A stretch of 34,937 nucleotides of DNA from Clostridiaceae bacterium (GTDB taxonomy: Bacteria; Bacillota; Clostridia; Oscillospirales; Acutalibacteraceae): the NCBI GenBank assembly GCA_016292785.1, contig JAEDFL010000018.1, positions 1 to 34,937 on the forward strand, read 5' to 3'. Below, piece after piece: positions 6,051 through 14,296 of this stretch. The first letter of the stretch is position 1, and each line of letters begins with the position of its first letter. The translations under genes were made by a program, and so were the position numbers. Under the pieces are notes generated by a model that saw only the letters and a program-made list of their open reading frames with translations, was not told the DNA's origin and did no database searches.

Positions 6051-7292
6051 TTATGAAAGCTTATGAATGAACAGTCCGCTCATCAGCTTAGGCTCAAACC
6101 ATGTGGATTTCGGCGGCATAATCTTCTCCGCATCTGCGATATCCATAAGGTCGTCAAGAGTGGTCGGATACATTGAAAATGCAATTTTCATATCCTCGTT
6201 TACTCTCCTCTCAAGCTCGCCGAGTCCTCTGATACCGCCGATGAAATCAATCCTCTTGTCGGTACGGGGATCGTCAATGCCGAAGATTGGGGAAATAACA
6301 TTGTTCTGAAGAATTGAAACGTCAAGCTGATCAACAGGATCGTTCGCATCGAATGTTCCGTCCTTTGCGGTCAGCTTGTACCATACGCCATCAAGCAACA
6401 TTCCGAAGGTATGCTTTTTCTCGGGCTTGTATGCATCCTTGCCGTATTCTTCGATCTCCATAACCTCGCCCAGCTTTGCCATAAACTCGTCCGCCGAGTA
6501 TCCGTTGAGATCCTTCATAACACGGTTGTAGTCCATTATTTCAAGCTCGTCCGTCGGGAAAAGCACGGCAAGGAAGAAGTTAAATTCCTCGCTGCCCGTA
6601 TAGTTCGGATTCTGCTCACGGCGCTTCTTGCCAACCTTGACTGCGGAAGCCGCTCTGTGATGACCGTCGGCAATATAGAGGGAGTCAATTTCCGCAAATC
6701 TGTCCGTAACAGCCTTTACCGTTGCGGCGTCATCAATAACCCAGACGGTATTTGTAACGCCCTCGGAAACGAAATCATATACAGGCTCATGGCTTGCTTT
6801 CCAGTCCTCAACCGTCTTGCTGACAAATTCATCGGGACGGTAGGTCAGGAAGATCGGACCTGTATTTGCGTCACAGTAGTCAACGTGATTTATTCTGTCG
6901 GCCTCTTTGTCCGCCCTTGTCAGCTCGTGCTTTTTGATAACATTATTTATGTAATCGTCGATTGCGGTACAGCCGACAAGTCCCGTCTGACTTCTGCCGT
7001 TCATTATCTGACGGTAGATATAGATGCAGGGATTCTCGTCCTCCTTGCAAACTCCGTCCGTAACAAGCTTATCAAGATTTTCCCTTGCCTTGAGATAAAC
7101 CTTTTCGTCATAGAGGTCGATCGACGGATCAAGGTCAACCTCCGCCTTATCTACATGAAGGAAAGAATAGGGATTGCCCTTTACCATTTCTCTTGCTTCG
7201 TCGCTGTTCATAACATCGTAAGGCAAAGCGGCCACATCCTTTGCTCTTTCGGGGATAGGTCTGATCGCCTTAAAAGGTCTGAAAATTGCCAT
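6051..7292 (-). CDS. DUF1015 family protein
   Basis: 413-aa soluble protein beginning MAIFRPFKAIRPIPE, the usual start of the DUF1015 family; length is normal. Conserved landmarks are LPYDVMNSDEA (about 23-33), the INHVDYCDANTGPIFLTY region, and YIADGHHRAASA at about 225. The DGHHR motif recalls the nucleotide-binding motif of the ParB/sulfiredoxin fold, including the free serine kinases SerK and SbnI; a kinase-like activity here is inference only. Start: the frame is open to a TTG at 7322, but AAGGAG (13 bases from this ATG) lies inside that extension, and the family starts at this Met. It is monocistronic, with a TTGACA-18-TAAAAT promoter upstream. Confidence 0.85.
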   Translation of the reverse strand: MAIFRPFKAIRPIPERAKDVAALPYDVMNSDEAREMVKGNPYSFLHVDKAEVDLDPSIDLYDEKVYLKARENLDKLVTDGVCKEDENPCIYIYRQIMNGRSQTGLVGCTAIDDYINNVIKKHELTRADKEADRINHVDYCDANTGPIFLTYRPDEFVSKTVEDWKASHEPVYDFVSEGVTNTVWVIDDAATVKAVTDRFAEIDSLYIADGHHRAASAVKVGKKRREQNPNYTGSEEFNFFLAVLFPTDELEIMDYNRVMKDLNGYSADEFMAKLGEVMEIEEYGKDAYKPEKKHTFGMLLDGVWYKLTAKDGTFDANDPVDQLDVSILQNNVISPIFGIDDPRTDKRIDFIGGIRGLGELERRVNEDMKIAFSMYPTTLDDLMDIADAEKIMPPKSTWFEPKLMSGLFIHKLS

Positions 7293-7352
7293 ATAAAGAT
7301 CACTGCTCCTTTTCTTAAACAAAAAACTGTTTTGTTCTTTTTTACGGTGATA

Positions 7353-7382
7353 ATTTTACTATACTTACTGCTTATTTGTCAA
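7353..7382 (-). promoter_or_regulatory. Promoter of the DUF1015 gene
   Basis: On the minus strand TTGACA (7377-7382), an 18-base spacer and TAAAAT (7353-7358), about 60 bases before the start codon. The -35 box is consensus. Confidence 0.7.
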
Positions 7383-7390
7383 TATAAAAC

Positions 7391-7424
7391 GAAAAAACCG
7401 CTCCTCTGTCGGAGCAGTTTTTTC
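7391..7424. terminator. Terminator of the small HTH gene at 7444-7689
   Basis: Stem GCTCC (7400-7404) / GGAGC (7411-7415), one mismatch, then an eight-pair extension of mostly A-T pairs, giving an A run on one side and a T run on the other. It can work in both directions. It lies 20 bases past the stop of the minus-strand HTH gene and just upstream of the DUF1015 promoter. Confidence 0.75.
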
Positions 7425-7443
7425 GTAACTCAAATGAGATTTT

Positions 7444-7689
7444 TCATTCACAGCCGAGAAGCCAATCAAGACTTACATTGAGAGATTCGGCAATGGCTTT
7501 GAGCTCATAATCGGCAACTCCTCTGAGCTGTCCTTCAAGCTTTGAAAGTCCCGAAGCATTGAGGTCAATACCTCTGATCTGGAGCTGAGCCAGAAGATCC
7601 TTCTGCTTCATTCCGATAGCCTTTCTCTGCTGTTCAACCTTGGCGCCGATGATATTCATATCTCCGAGCGCCTGCTTTCTTGTTCTCAT
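7444..7689 (-). CDS. Small helix-turn-helix protein, Xre-like
   Basis: 81-aa protein with one HTH domain occupying most of its length: helices around GAKVEQQRKAIGMKQKDLLAQL (residues about 15-36), a recognition region near NASGLSKLEGQ (about 45-55), and a C-terminal ALNVSLDWLL-type ending (ESLNVSLDWLLGCE) common in Cro/C1 proteins. AGGAGG lies 6 bases before the ATG; an upstream in-frame TTG at 7713 lies ahead of that site and is rejected. It is divergently transcribed from pncB, with which it shares a 279-base intergenic region. It could regulate itself or pncB; that is inference. Confidence 0.8.
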   Translation of the reverse strand: MRTRKQALGDMNIIGAKVEQQRKAIGMKQKDLLAQLQIRGIDLNASGLSKLEGQLRGVADYELKAIAESLNVSLDWLLGCE

Positions 7690-7743
7690 ATCCTTCCTCC
7701 TATTTTCCTGCAAAGCTGAGAAACATCAAGTTTTCGTTCTAAT

Positions 7744-7772
7744 ATAATACCATATAGCAATAATAAAAACAA
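7744..7772 (-). promoter_or_regulatory. Promoter of the small HTH gene
   Basis: Minus strand TTGTTT (7767-7772), 17-base spacer, TATTAT (7744-7749), with TG before the -10 box. It is 55 bases upstream of the start codon. Confidence 0.6.
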
Positions 7773-7793
7773 CAATCGGAAAATAATACCATA
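7744..7793. repeat. Two exact 11-base direct repeats, possible operator sites
   Basis: ATAATACCATA occurs exactly at 7744-7754 and again at 7783-7793, 39 bases apart (close to four helical turns). The first copy overlaps the -10 box of the HTH gene. The spacing and location suit autoregulation, but chance is possible in this AT-rich stretch. Confidence 0.4.
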
Positions 7794-7909
7794 CTTTTTA
7801 GTTATTTATAATTGTTATTCTTTCTTTTGCGTTATCTGTTTTATCTATTTTCACAAAGAATGATTCCTCTACGTTTTATTTTCAAATAATAAAATTATTT
7901 CTTTTGGGA

Positions 7910-7938
7910 TTGAAAAAAGAAAAAGGTAATGCTATAAT
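7910..7938 (+). promoter_or_regulatory. Promoter of pncB
   Basis: TTGAAA (7910-7915), 17-base spacer, TATAAT (7933-7938) with an extended TG. The predicted start leaves a leader of only about 25 bases, so there is no room for a riboswitch. Confidence 0.8.
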
Positions 7939-7968
7939 AGCGGTACTAATCCTAAGGCGGTGTTCAAA

Positions 7969-9417
7969 ATGAACAATCTTAAACAAAGAAATCTCACAAT
8001 GCTTACCGATTTTTACGAGATAACCATGGCAAACGGTTATTTCCTCAACGGCAAAGGCGACACAACCGTACAGTTTGATATGTTTTTCCGAAACATTCCT
8101 GACAACGGCGGCTTTGCAATTATGGCAGGCGTTGAACAGCTTGTTGAGTATCTTGAAAACCTCAGCTTCTCCGACGAGGATATCGAATATCTCAGAGGCA
8201 GAGGCTTCTGCGAGGAATTTCTCGATTATCTAAAAAATTTTGAATTCAAGTGCGACATATACAGTGTGCCTGAGGGAACACCGATATTCCCCCGTGAGCC
8301 TATCGTCACCGTAAAAGGTCCTGCGATACAGGCTCAGTTTATCGAAACAATGGTACTTCTTGCAATAAACCATCAAAGTCTCATCGCAACCAAGACAAAC
8401 CGTATTGTCCGTGCTGCTCAGGGACGACCGATAATGGAGTTCGGCTCACGCCGTGCTCAGGGCTTTGACGGAGCTGTCTACGGTGCAAGGGCGGCTTACA
8501 TTGCGGGCTGTGCAGGAACGGCATGTACGATAGTTGACCGTGAATTCGGCGTACCTGCCCTCGGAACGATGGCGCATAGCTGGGTTCAGCTTTTTGATTC
8601 CGAGCTTGATGCATTCTGTGCCTATGCCAAGGCTTATCCCCACGACTGCACCCTCCTTGTTGACACCTACAATGTGCTCAAATCGGGTATTCCGAATGCG
8701 ATAGAGGCGTTCAGGCGTGAGGTTCTTCCCCGTGGTTTCAGACCTAAGGGAATACGCATCGACAGCGGCGACATCACCTACCTCTCAAAGAAAGCAAGAG
8801 TTATGCTTGACGAGGCAGGCTTCGAGGATGTCAAGATCGTCGCTTCAAACTCGCTGGACGAATACATCATCAGAGATATGCTTCTCCAAGGGGCAAAGGT
8901 TGACTCCTTCGGAGTAGGTGAAAGGCTTATCACCGCATCGTCCGCTCCCGTTTTCGGCGGAGTTTACAAGCTCTGCGCCGTTGAAAAGGACGGAGAAATG
9001 GTTCCGAAAATCAAGCTCAGCGAAAACACGGCGAAGGTCACTATCCCCGGCGCAAAGAAGCTTTGGAGACTTTACGACAACGAGTCGGGCAAGGCTCTTG
9101 CCGATGTTATCACCCTTGAGGACGAGACGATAGACGACAGCCGGGATTACGAGATTTTCGATCCCGACTACACATGGAAGCGCAAGAATGTTTACAACTT
9201 CTCCGCCCGTCAGCTTCTCCAGCCTCTTTTCATCAACGGAAAGAGAGTTTACGAATATCAGGACATTGACGATATCAAGAGCTACTGCCTTTCTCAGGTG
9301 GACACGCTCTGGGACGAGGTCAAGAGATTTGAAAATCCGCATACCTACTATGTTGACCTTTCACAGCGGCTTTGGGACACCAAGCACGAGCTTATCAACA
9401 AATACAGAAAAAGATAA
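7969..9417 (+). CDS. pncB: Nicotinate phosphoribosyltransferase
   Basis: Converts nicotinate and PRPP, with ATP hydrolysis, to nicotinate mononucleotide in the NAD salvage (Preiss-Handler) pathway; cytosolic. The 482-aa protein starts with the family pattern NLTMLTDFYEITMANGYF, has the EFGSRRAQG substrate-binding loop (157-165), GTMAHSW (199-205) with the His expected to be phosphorylated, IRIDSGDI in the barrel, and FGVGERLITA near the phosphate site. AAGGCGGTG lies 6-7 bases before the ATG at 7969; a GTG three codons upstream overlaps this site. It is monocistronic, ending in the strong hairpin at 9431-9463. Length fits the Firmicutes form. Confidence 0.95.
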   Translation: MNNLKQRNLTMLTDFYEITMANGYFLNGKGDTTVQFDMFFRNIPDNGGFAIMAGVEQLVEYLENLSFSDEDIEYLRGRGFCEEFLDYLKNFEFKCDIYSVPEGTPIFPREPIVTVKGPAIQAQFIETMVLLAINHQSLIATKTNRIVRAAQGRPIMEFGSRRAQGFDGAVYGARAAYIAGCAGTACTIVDREFGVPALGTMAHSWVQLFDSELDAFCAYAKAYPHDCTLLVDTYNVLKSGIPNAIEAFRREVLPRGFRPKGIRIDSGDITYLSKKARVMLDEAGFEDVKIVASNSLDEYIIRDMLLQGAKVDSFGVGERLITASSAPVFGGVYKLCAVEKDGEMVPKIKLSENTAKVTIPGAKKLWRLYDNESGKALADVITLEDETIDDSRDYEIFDPDYTWKRKNVYNFSARQLLQPLFINGKRVYEYQDIDDIKSYCLSQVDTLWDEVKRFENPHTYYVDLSQRLWDTKHELINKYRKR

Positions 9418-9430
9418 TAATCACATCATC

Positions 9431-9463
9431 AAAGGGGTTGTCGCTTGTTGCGACAACCCCTTT
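9431..9463. terminator. Shared terminator of pncB and clpC
   Basis: Perfect 14-pair stem AAAGGGGTTGTCGC / GCGACAACCCCTTT, loop TTGTT, followed by TTATTATTT on the plus strand. It lies between the convergent stops of pncB (9417) and clpC (9478). The T run favours the plus direction. Confidence 0.8.
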
Positions 9464-9477
9464 ATTATTTAGGTTTA

Positions 9478-11931
9478 TTACTCTGAAACCTCAAAGACGA
9501 AGCTGTCGTCCTTATGCTTGCAGATATATTTGTTGCCCGAAGTCATACGTCCCTCAAGCATCTCCTCGCTGAGTCTGTCCTCGATCTGCGACTGAATGGC
9601 ACGCTTCAGCGGTCTTGCGCCGTAGACGGGATCAAAGCCCTCGTCGGCAATCTTGTCGATCGCACTGTCGTCAAAATCAAGCTCAATTCCCATATCGTGA
9701 ACACGGTTTTTGAGAGTTTTCAGCAGTCTGCGTGCAATCTCCTTGATATCCTCCTTGCCGAGCTGTTCAAATACAATTATATCGTCAACCCTGTTGAGAA
9801 ATTCGGGACGGAAGCATTTCTTCAATTCACCCATAACCGCACTTCTTATATCCTCACGGCTCATTGTTCCGCCGTTGTCCTCACCCTTGAAGCCGAGAGC
9901 GGAAGCTCCCTCATTCGTGATGAGCTTTGCGCCGACATTTGAAGTCATAATGATTATGCAGTTCTTGAAATCGACCTTCCTGCCCTGCGAATCGGTGAGC
10001 ACACCGTCGTCAAGGATCTGAAGCAGCATATTGAAAACATCGGGATGAGCCTTTTCAATCTCGTCAAAGAGGACTACGCTGTAAGGCTTGCGGCGCACCT
10101 TTTCGGTGAGCTGACCGCCCTCGTCATAGCCGACATAGCCCGGAGGCGAGCCGACAAGCTTGGAAACGGTATGCTTCTCCATAAACTCGGACATATCAAG
10201 CCTTATCATAGCACTCTCATCGCCGAAAAGCGTTGCAGCAAGCGTCTTGCAAAGCTCGGTTTTACCTACGCCCGTAGGACCGAGGAAGATGAAAGAACCT
10301 GTCGGTCTGTTAGGATCTTTAAGTCCTACCCTGCCTCGGCGGATCGCCTTGGAAACGGCGGAAACCGCCTGATCCTGACCGACTATCCTCCTGTGAAGCT
10401 CCTCCTCCATATGGATCAGCCGCTGGCTTTCCTCCTCGGTAAGCTGAACAACGGGAATGTGCGTCCATTCGGAAACAATCGCCGCTATTTCATCGGGAGT
10501 TACAACTCCGTTCGTTTCGGAGTTCTGCTTCTTCCAGCTCTCTTTAGCGTTGGCAAGATGGGTTTTGATCTCCTTTTCCTCGTCACGCAGAGCCGCCGCA
10601 CGTTCAAAATTCTGGCTGTTGACGGCGGAAGCCTTTTCCTCGTCTATACGCTTGATCTTATCCTCAAGCTCACGGATATCCTCGGGCGGTGTGTAGGCAC
10701 GCAGACGCACCTTGGACGCCGCCTCATCTATCAGGTCTATCGCCTTGTCAGGCAAAAATCTGTCGCCGATGTATCTTGACGACATCTTGACTGCCGCCTC
10801 GATCGCCTCATCGGTAATCTTTACCTTGTGGTGAGCCTCATACTTGTCCCTGATGCCCTTGAGTATCTCAACGGTTTCTTCACGGCTCGGCTCTCCGACA
10901 AGCACGGACTGGAAACGTCGTTCAAGAGCGGAGTCCTTTTCGATATTCTTTCTGTATTCCTCAATCGTCGTTGCGCCGATGACCTGCATCTCGCCCCTTG
11001 CAAGAGCCGGTTTGAGAATATTGGCGGCGTCAACCGCTCCCTCCGCCGAGCCTGCGCCGATAAGAGTGTGTACCTCGTCGATAAAAAGAATGATATTTCC
11101 CGACTTTGATACCTCGTCGATAGCCGACTTTATTCTTTCCTCAAAGTCGCCTCTGTACTTTGTACCTGCAACCATACCCGTAAGATCAAGGGCAACGATT
11201 CTCTTGTCTTTCAGAATTTCGGGTACCTCGCCGGATGCGATTTTAAGGGCAAGTCCCTCGGCAATGGCAGTTTTACCGACTCCCGGCTCACCGATCAGAC
11301 AGGGATTGTTCTTCGTCCTCCTGCAAAGGATCTGAATAACTCTTTCAATCTCCTTCTGCCTGCCGATGACAGGATCAATCTTGCCCTGACGGGCAACAGC
11401 GGTCAGATCACGTCCAAACTGGTCAAGAGTCGGCGTTTCCGTCTTGCCCTTTGCCTTGGACGGATTTTTGGAGTTTGATGTTTCGCTCTGAGAAACGTTC
11501 ACGTTCTTCGTGATCTCCTCGGCGATATCCGACGCCGAAACGTTCATCGAATCAAGTATATCCATCGCATAGCAGCTGCTGTCACGAATTATTGCAATAA
11601 GCAGATGCTCCGTTCCGACATATCCGTGGCCGAGACTTCTTGCAATTGTTATTGATGTTTCAATGATATTTTTGCTTCTCGGAGTAAAATCGTTCGGTGA
11701 GAGTACGGTCGGAGTGCCGATACCGACGCTGTTTCTTACAGCGTTTTCAACGTCGTCCGCCGTAATGTTTCTTGCCGTCAGAGCGGTGTAAGCAACACTG
11801 CCCTCACTCGTCAGAAGACCAAGCAGAAGATGCTCGCTTCCGATATATGTGTGTCCGAGATTTTCCGCATATTCTATTGCGGCATTAAGTGCTTCATTGG
11901 CTTTCTGAGTAAAGCCTGTAAACTTATACAT
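9478..11931 (-). CDS. clpC: ATP-dependent Clp protease ATPase subunit ClpC
   Basis: Class I Hsp100/AAA+ unfoldase that feeds substrates, including arginine-phosphorylated proteins, to ClpP. 817 aa from the ATG MYKFTGFTQKA. Domains: two Clp N repeats (about 3-140), linker, AAA1 with Walker A GEPGVGKT (214-221) and Walker B ILFIDEVH (281-288), a UVR-type middle segment (about 422-458), AAA2 with Walker A GPTGVGKT (551-558), and the C-terminal D2-small domain. AAAGGAGAG lies 6 bases before the ATG; an open extension to 12009 lacks homology and is rejected. Last gene of the ctsR-mcsA-mcsB-clpC operon, 126 bases after mcsB. Confidence 0.97.
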   Translation of the reverse strand: MYKFTGFTQKANEALNAAIEYAENLGHTYIGSEHLLLGLLTSEGSVAYTALTARNITADDVENAVRNSVGIGTPTVLSPNDFTPRSKNIIETSITIARSLGHGYVGTEHLLIAIIRDSSCYAMDILDSMNVSASDIAEEITKNVNVSQSETSNSKNPSKAKGKTETPTLDQFGRDLTAVARQGKIDPVIGRQKEIERVIQILCRRTKNNPCLIGEPGVGKTAIAEGLALKIASGEVPEILKDKRIVALDLTGMVAGTKYRGDFEERIKSAIDEVSKSGNIILFIDEVHTLIGAGSAEGAVDAANILKPALARGEMQVIGATTIEEYRKNIEKDSALERRFQSVLVGEPSREETVEILKGIRDKYEAHHKVKITDEAIEAAVKMSSRYIGDRFLPDKAIDLIDEAASKVRLRAYTPPEDIRELEDKIKRIDEEKASAVNSQNFERAAALRDEEKEIKTHLANAKESWKKQNSETNGVVTPDEIAAIVSEWTHIPVVQLTEEESQRLIHMEEELHRRIVGQDQAVSAVSKAIRRGRVGLKDPNRPTGSFIFLGPTGVGKTELCKTLAATLFGDESAMIRLDMSEFMEKHTVSKLVGSPPGYVGYDEGGQLTEKVRRKPYSVVLFDEIEKAHPDVFNMLLQILDDGVLTDSQGRKVDFKNCIIIMTSNVGAKLITNEGASALGFKGEDNGGTMSREDIRSAVMGELKKCFRPEFLNRVDDIIVFEQLGKEDIKEIARRLLKTLKNRVHDMGIELDFDDSAIDKIADEGFDPVYGARPLKRAIQSQIEDRLSEEMLEGRMTSGNKYICKHKDDSFVFEVSE

Positions 11932-12057
11932 ATAAATCTCTCCTTTTCTATTCATAAAGGGACTCGTCAAAAAGCCGCTTACGCAAACCTTTCCGACAAG
12001 CCCCGTCATTAAAGAATATCCGAAAACACGAGGCTTTCAAAATTCCTGCGGTATTTC

Positions 12058-13065
12058 TTATTGAAATGCCTTTCTGACCCAATCAGCTCTGACAATATCT
12101 CTGTCCTGCGAGGAAAGCTCTCTGCCTTCTATGGCATTGATCGTCGCCGGCTGAACCTTGAACGAAAGCTCGTTGAGCTTCGTTATATCAAAATCAACCG
12201 TCTTGTTTGAGATGCCCATTCTCAATAACGAAGCAAGCTCCATAAACTCGTCTCCGCTGAGAACTCTTGCATTTCTGAGTATGCCCCAGGCTCTGAAAAC
12301 CTTATCCTTTTCAAACGGACTTTCCAGAAGCTTTTCCGCCGCCGCTCTCTCCTGAGCGACAAGCTGAAGGGTTATGGACTGGAGATTGTCAAGAGCTGTT
12401 TCCTCCGAAATTCCGAGGGTTATCTGGTTGCTGAGCTGGTAGATATCTCCTCTCGGACTGCTTCCCTCGCCGTATGCGCCGCGGATAACAAGTCCGAGCT
12501 TTGATACGGTTGACGCAAGCTTTCCGATCTGTCCGCAGCGTGTGAGGGCAGGCAGATGAAGCATTACCGAGGCTCTCATTGCCGTACCGAGATTTGTCGG
12601 ACACTGAGTAAGATAGCCTATCCTGTCATCGTATGCGTAGTTGAGCTTGCTGCCGATCAGATTGTCAACCTTGTCGGCAACGCTGTACGCTTCCTTGAGG
12701 GCAAGACCTGACATCATAACCTGAAGTCGGATATGATCCTCCTCGCAGAGCATAATGCTTATCGCTTCATCATCCGTCAAGAGAAGTCCTCTGCCCGCTC
12801 TGTCGGAGGCAAATTCGGGACTTATCAGATGACGTTCCGCAAGCGATACCGCCTGAGATCGGCTGAAATCCTTCATCCAGGTGAAGCCGAAGCCCCAGTT
12901 ATCATTGCTGAGGACTGCGTTTTTGATCTCCTCGCAGACCTTTTCCTTGCCCTTTACCGTGAGGCGGCAGGGAAAAGGATATTCTTCAAGGTTTCTTGCA
13001 AGGCGGACTCTTGTGCTTATAACGATGTCGCCCTGTTCGCCGTTTTCAATATACCACTTATTCAT
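12058..13065 (-). CDS. mcsB: Protein-arginine kinase McsB
   Basis: Phosphorylates arginine residues on client proteins, marking them for ClpCP, and inactivates CtsR in stress. 335 aa with the phosphagen-kinase-like fold: STRVRLARN (17-25) for ATP binding, CPTNLGTAMRAS (155-166) with the catalytic Cys, RGAYGEG (195-201), and a C-terminal RDIVRA (322-327) matching the RDxxRA phospho-arginine-sensing motif of McsB. The start overlaps the end of mcsA by 8 bases, pointing to coupled translation. All expected active-site elements are present, so the protein should be functional. Confidence 0.96.
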   Translation of the reverse strand: MNKWYIENGEQGDIVISTRVRLARNLEEYPFPCRLTVKGKEKVCEEIKNAVLSNDNWGFGFTWMKDFSRSQAVSLAERHLISPEFASDRAGRGLLLTDDEAISIMLCEEDHIRLQVMMSGLALKEAYSVADKVDNLIGSKLNYAYDDRIGYLTQCPTNLGTAMRASVMLHLPALTRCGQIGKLASTVSKLGLVIRGAYGEGSSPRGDIYQLSNQITLGISEETALDNLQSITLQLVAQERAAAEKLLESPFEKDKVFRAWGILRNARVLSGDEFMELASLLRMGISNKTVDFDITKLNELSFKVQPATINAIEGRELSSQDRDIVRADWVRKAFQ

Positions 13066-13576
13066 TATTGCCTGCCTCCATTTCCTTTATTCTGTCTCTG
13101 AGGACAGCCGCCTGCTCGAAGTTCTGTTCCTCGACCGCCTTTTGCATATCCTCTTTCAGCTTCATTATCGGGTCAATCTTAGGAGCTTTCTCCTCCTGTG
13201 CAACGTGAGGGATCATCGAAGCCTGCTTGCCCGTGTGCTTTATTTTACCGTGTATCCTCTGCAAACTCGGCAGAAGCTTGTCGTAAAACTTCCTGTAACA
13301 GTCGGCACAGCCGAGCCTTCCGTTCTTGACTATATCCGAGAAGGTGTAGCCGCATTTCGGGCATTTCTCCTCGTGAGCCGAGCTGAGAAGCGGCATATCC
13401 TCACCCAGAAGTCCTGAGAAAATATTGCCGAGATCGAACCCGAAGCCTGAGAAGAAGTCACCGTAGCCGAGATGCTCGGCACAGCGCTGGCACAGATGTA
13501 TTTCAGTCATATCGCCGTTGACCACTCTTTTTACATGAGTGGTGGCTTCATTTTTTCCGCAATTCTGACACAACAT
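13058..13576 (-). CDS. mcsA: McsA, zinc-finger activator of McsB
   Basis: 172-aa adaptor that activates the McsB kinase. Four CxxC pairs (Cys 3/6, 29/32, 72/75 and 90/93) provide two or more zinc sites, and a UVR motif lies near the C-terminus (about residues 133-168, EEQNFEQAAVLRDRIKEME), as in ClpC. Start: an ATG at 13585 overlaps the AAAGG ribosome binding site, so the next in-frame ATG (13576, 9 bases away) with MLCQNCGKN is preferred. It lies 19 bases after ctsR. Confidence 0.95.
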   Translation of the reverse strand: MLCQNCGKNEATTHVKRVVNGDMTEIHLCQRCAEHLGYGDFFSGFGFDLGNIFSGLLGEDMPLLSSAHEEKCPKCGYTFSDIVKNGRLGCADCYRKFYDKLLPSLQRIHGKIKHTGKQASMIPHVAQEEKAPKIDPIMKLKEDMQKAVEEQNFEQAAVLRDRIKEMEAGNNE

Positions 13577-13595
13577 ATAAATCATCCTTTCGTAA

Positions 13596-14045
13596 TTACT
13601 GGTTTGACAATAACATTTGTTTAAATATCGACGCTCTTGCTCTGTCCCTGAACTGCGTCGGAATTTCTTTCAGGGATCGGTCTCCTGTCGCCGCAAGCAT
13701 AAGCTTTGAAATTTCCGGAGACAGAATTTTTTGATAGTTCAGATTATATATATGCGCCTGACAGCTTGCCTCATCAATTTCGTTTCCGATCGAATTTACA
13801 ACGTGCATAAGCACCGCCGCCTTGCTGTCGTATTTCGTTCGGGTGATCCTGATATATCCGCCGCCTCCGCGCCTGCTTTCAACTATATATCCCTGTTCGG
13901 GAGTGAACCTTGAGGATATGACATAGTTTATCTGACTCGGAACACAACCAAGAGCCTGAGCCATCTCGTTTCTCTGTATCTCCGTTTCGCCGTCATCGCT
14001 GAGCATTTCGAGGATCATCTTGGCGATCTCATTGCTCATACTCAT
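13596..14045 (-). CDS. ctsR: Transcriptional repressor CtsR
   Basis: Class III heat-shock repressor controlling its own operon. 149 aa from MSMSNEIAKMILEML, with the winged-helix N-terminal domain, including NYVISSRFTPEQGYIVESRR, and the RGGGGYIRI glycine-rich wing (about 58-66) that acts as the temperature sensor. The C-terminal half carries the dimer/McsB contact domain. AAGGAG lies 8 bases before the ATG; an open extension to 14096 runs through the operator and is rejected. It is the first gene of the stress operon and is preceded by its own binding sites. Confidence 0.96.
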   Translation of the reverse strand: MSMSNEIAKMILEMLSDDGETEIQRNEMAQALGCVPSQINYVISSRFTPEQGYIVESRRGGGGYIRITRTKYDSKAAVLMHVVNSIGNEIDEASCQAHIYNLNYQKILSPEISKLMLAATGDRSLKEIPTQFRDRARASIFKQMLLSNQ

Positions 14046-14065
14046 AACATCATCTCCTTTTTGAC

Positions 14066-14143
14066 TTTGACTTTCTTTGACCTTTTGACAAGTCAAATTA
14101 TAGACCTTCCCTGACCTTTTGTCAAAGGTCAGAAAAAGTCAAA
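14066..14143 (-). promoter_or_regulatory. CtsR operator region with several heptad sites
   Basis: The CtsR consensus is two direct heptads (A/G)GTCAAA separated by NAN. On the minus strand GGTCAAA-GAA-AGTCAAA (14066-14082) fits perfectly, just upstream of the ribosome binding site. On the plus strand GGTCAGA-AAA-AGTCAAA (14127-14143) fits with one mismatch. Between them are an inverted pair TTTGAC-AA-GTCAAA (14084-14097) and an 8-base palindrome TGACCTTT / AAAGGTCA (14112-14131) spanning the -35 box. Repression by CtsR is established for such sites in other Firmicutes. Confidence 0.85.
14097..14125 (-). promoter_or_regulatory. Consensus sigma-A promoter of the ctsR operon
   Basis: Minus strand TTGACA (14120-14125), exactly 17 bases, TATAAT (14097-14102): a full consensus vegetative promoter, which would be strong when not repressed. 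CtsR half-sites overlap or flank both hexamers. Confidence 0.9.
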
Positions 14144-14246
14144 TTCCAATTTTCTATGCCCGATTTAAGAAATTATATTTCACAATCTCTTTTTTTCTAT
14201 GATTTTCTTTTATTTTCTCTTTTTTGCCCACTTTATATATCTTAAA

Positions 14247-14282
14247 CAAAAAAGGACAGCTTCCGCCGAAACGAAAGCTGTC
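14247..14282 (-). terminator. Terminator of the glyS-oad transcript
   Basis: Minus strand ten-pair stem GACAGCTTTC / GGAAGCTGTC (one G-T pair), 8-base loop, then C and six T residues. It lies 14 bases past the oadB stop. The 100 bases between it and the CtsR sites are AT-rich and show nothing else. Confidence 0.8.
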
Positions 14283-14296
14283 GATTATATATTTGA

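Noticed and set aside
6411..7481. Long antisense frame (356 codons) opposite the DUF1015 gene
   Set aside because: It shadows a well-recognised family member in the other strand, has no ribosome binding site and crosses the promoter and terminator of the neighbouring genes.
10045..10779. Antisense frame of 244 codons opposite clpC
   Set aside because: A codon-bias shadow of a highly conserved gene; no start signals.
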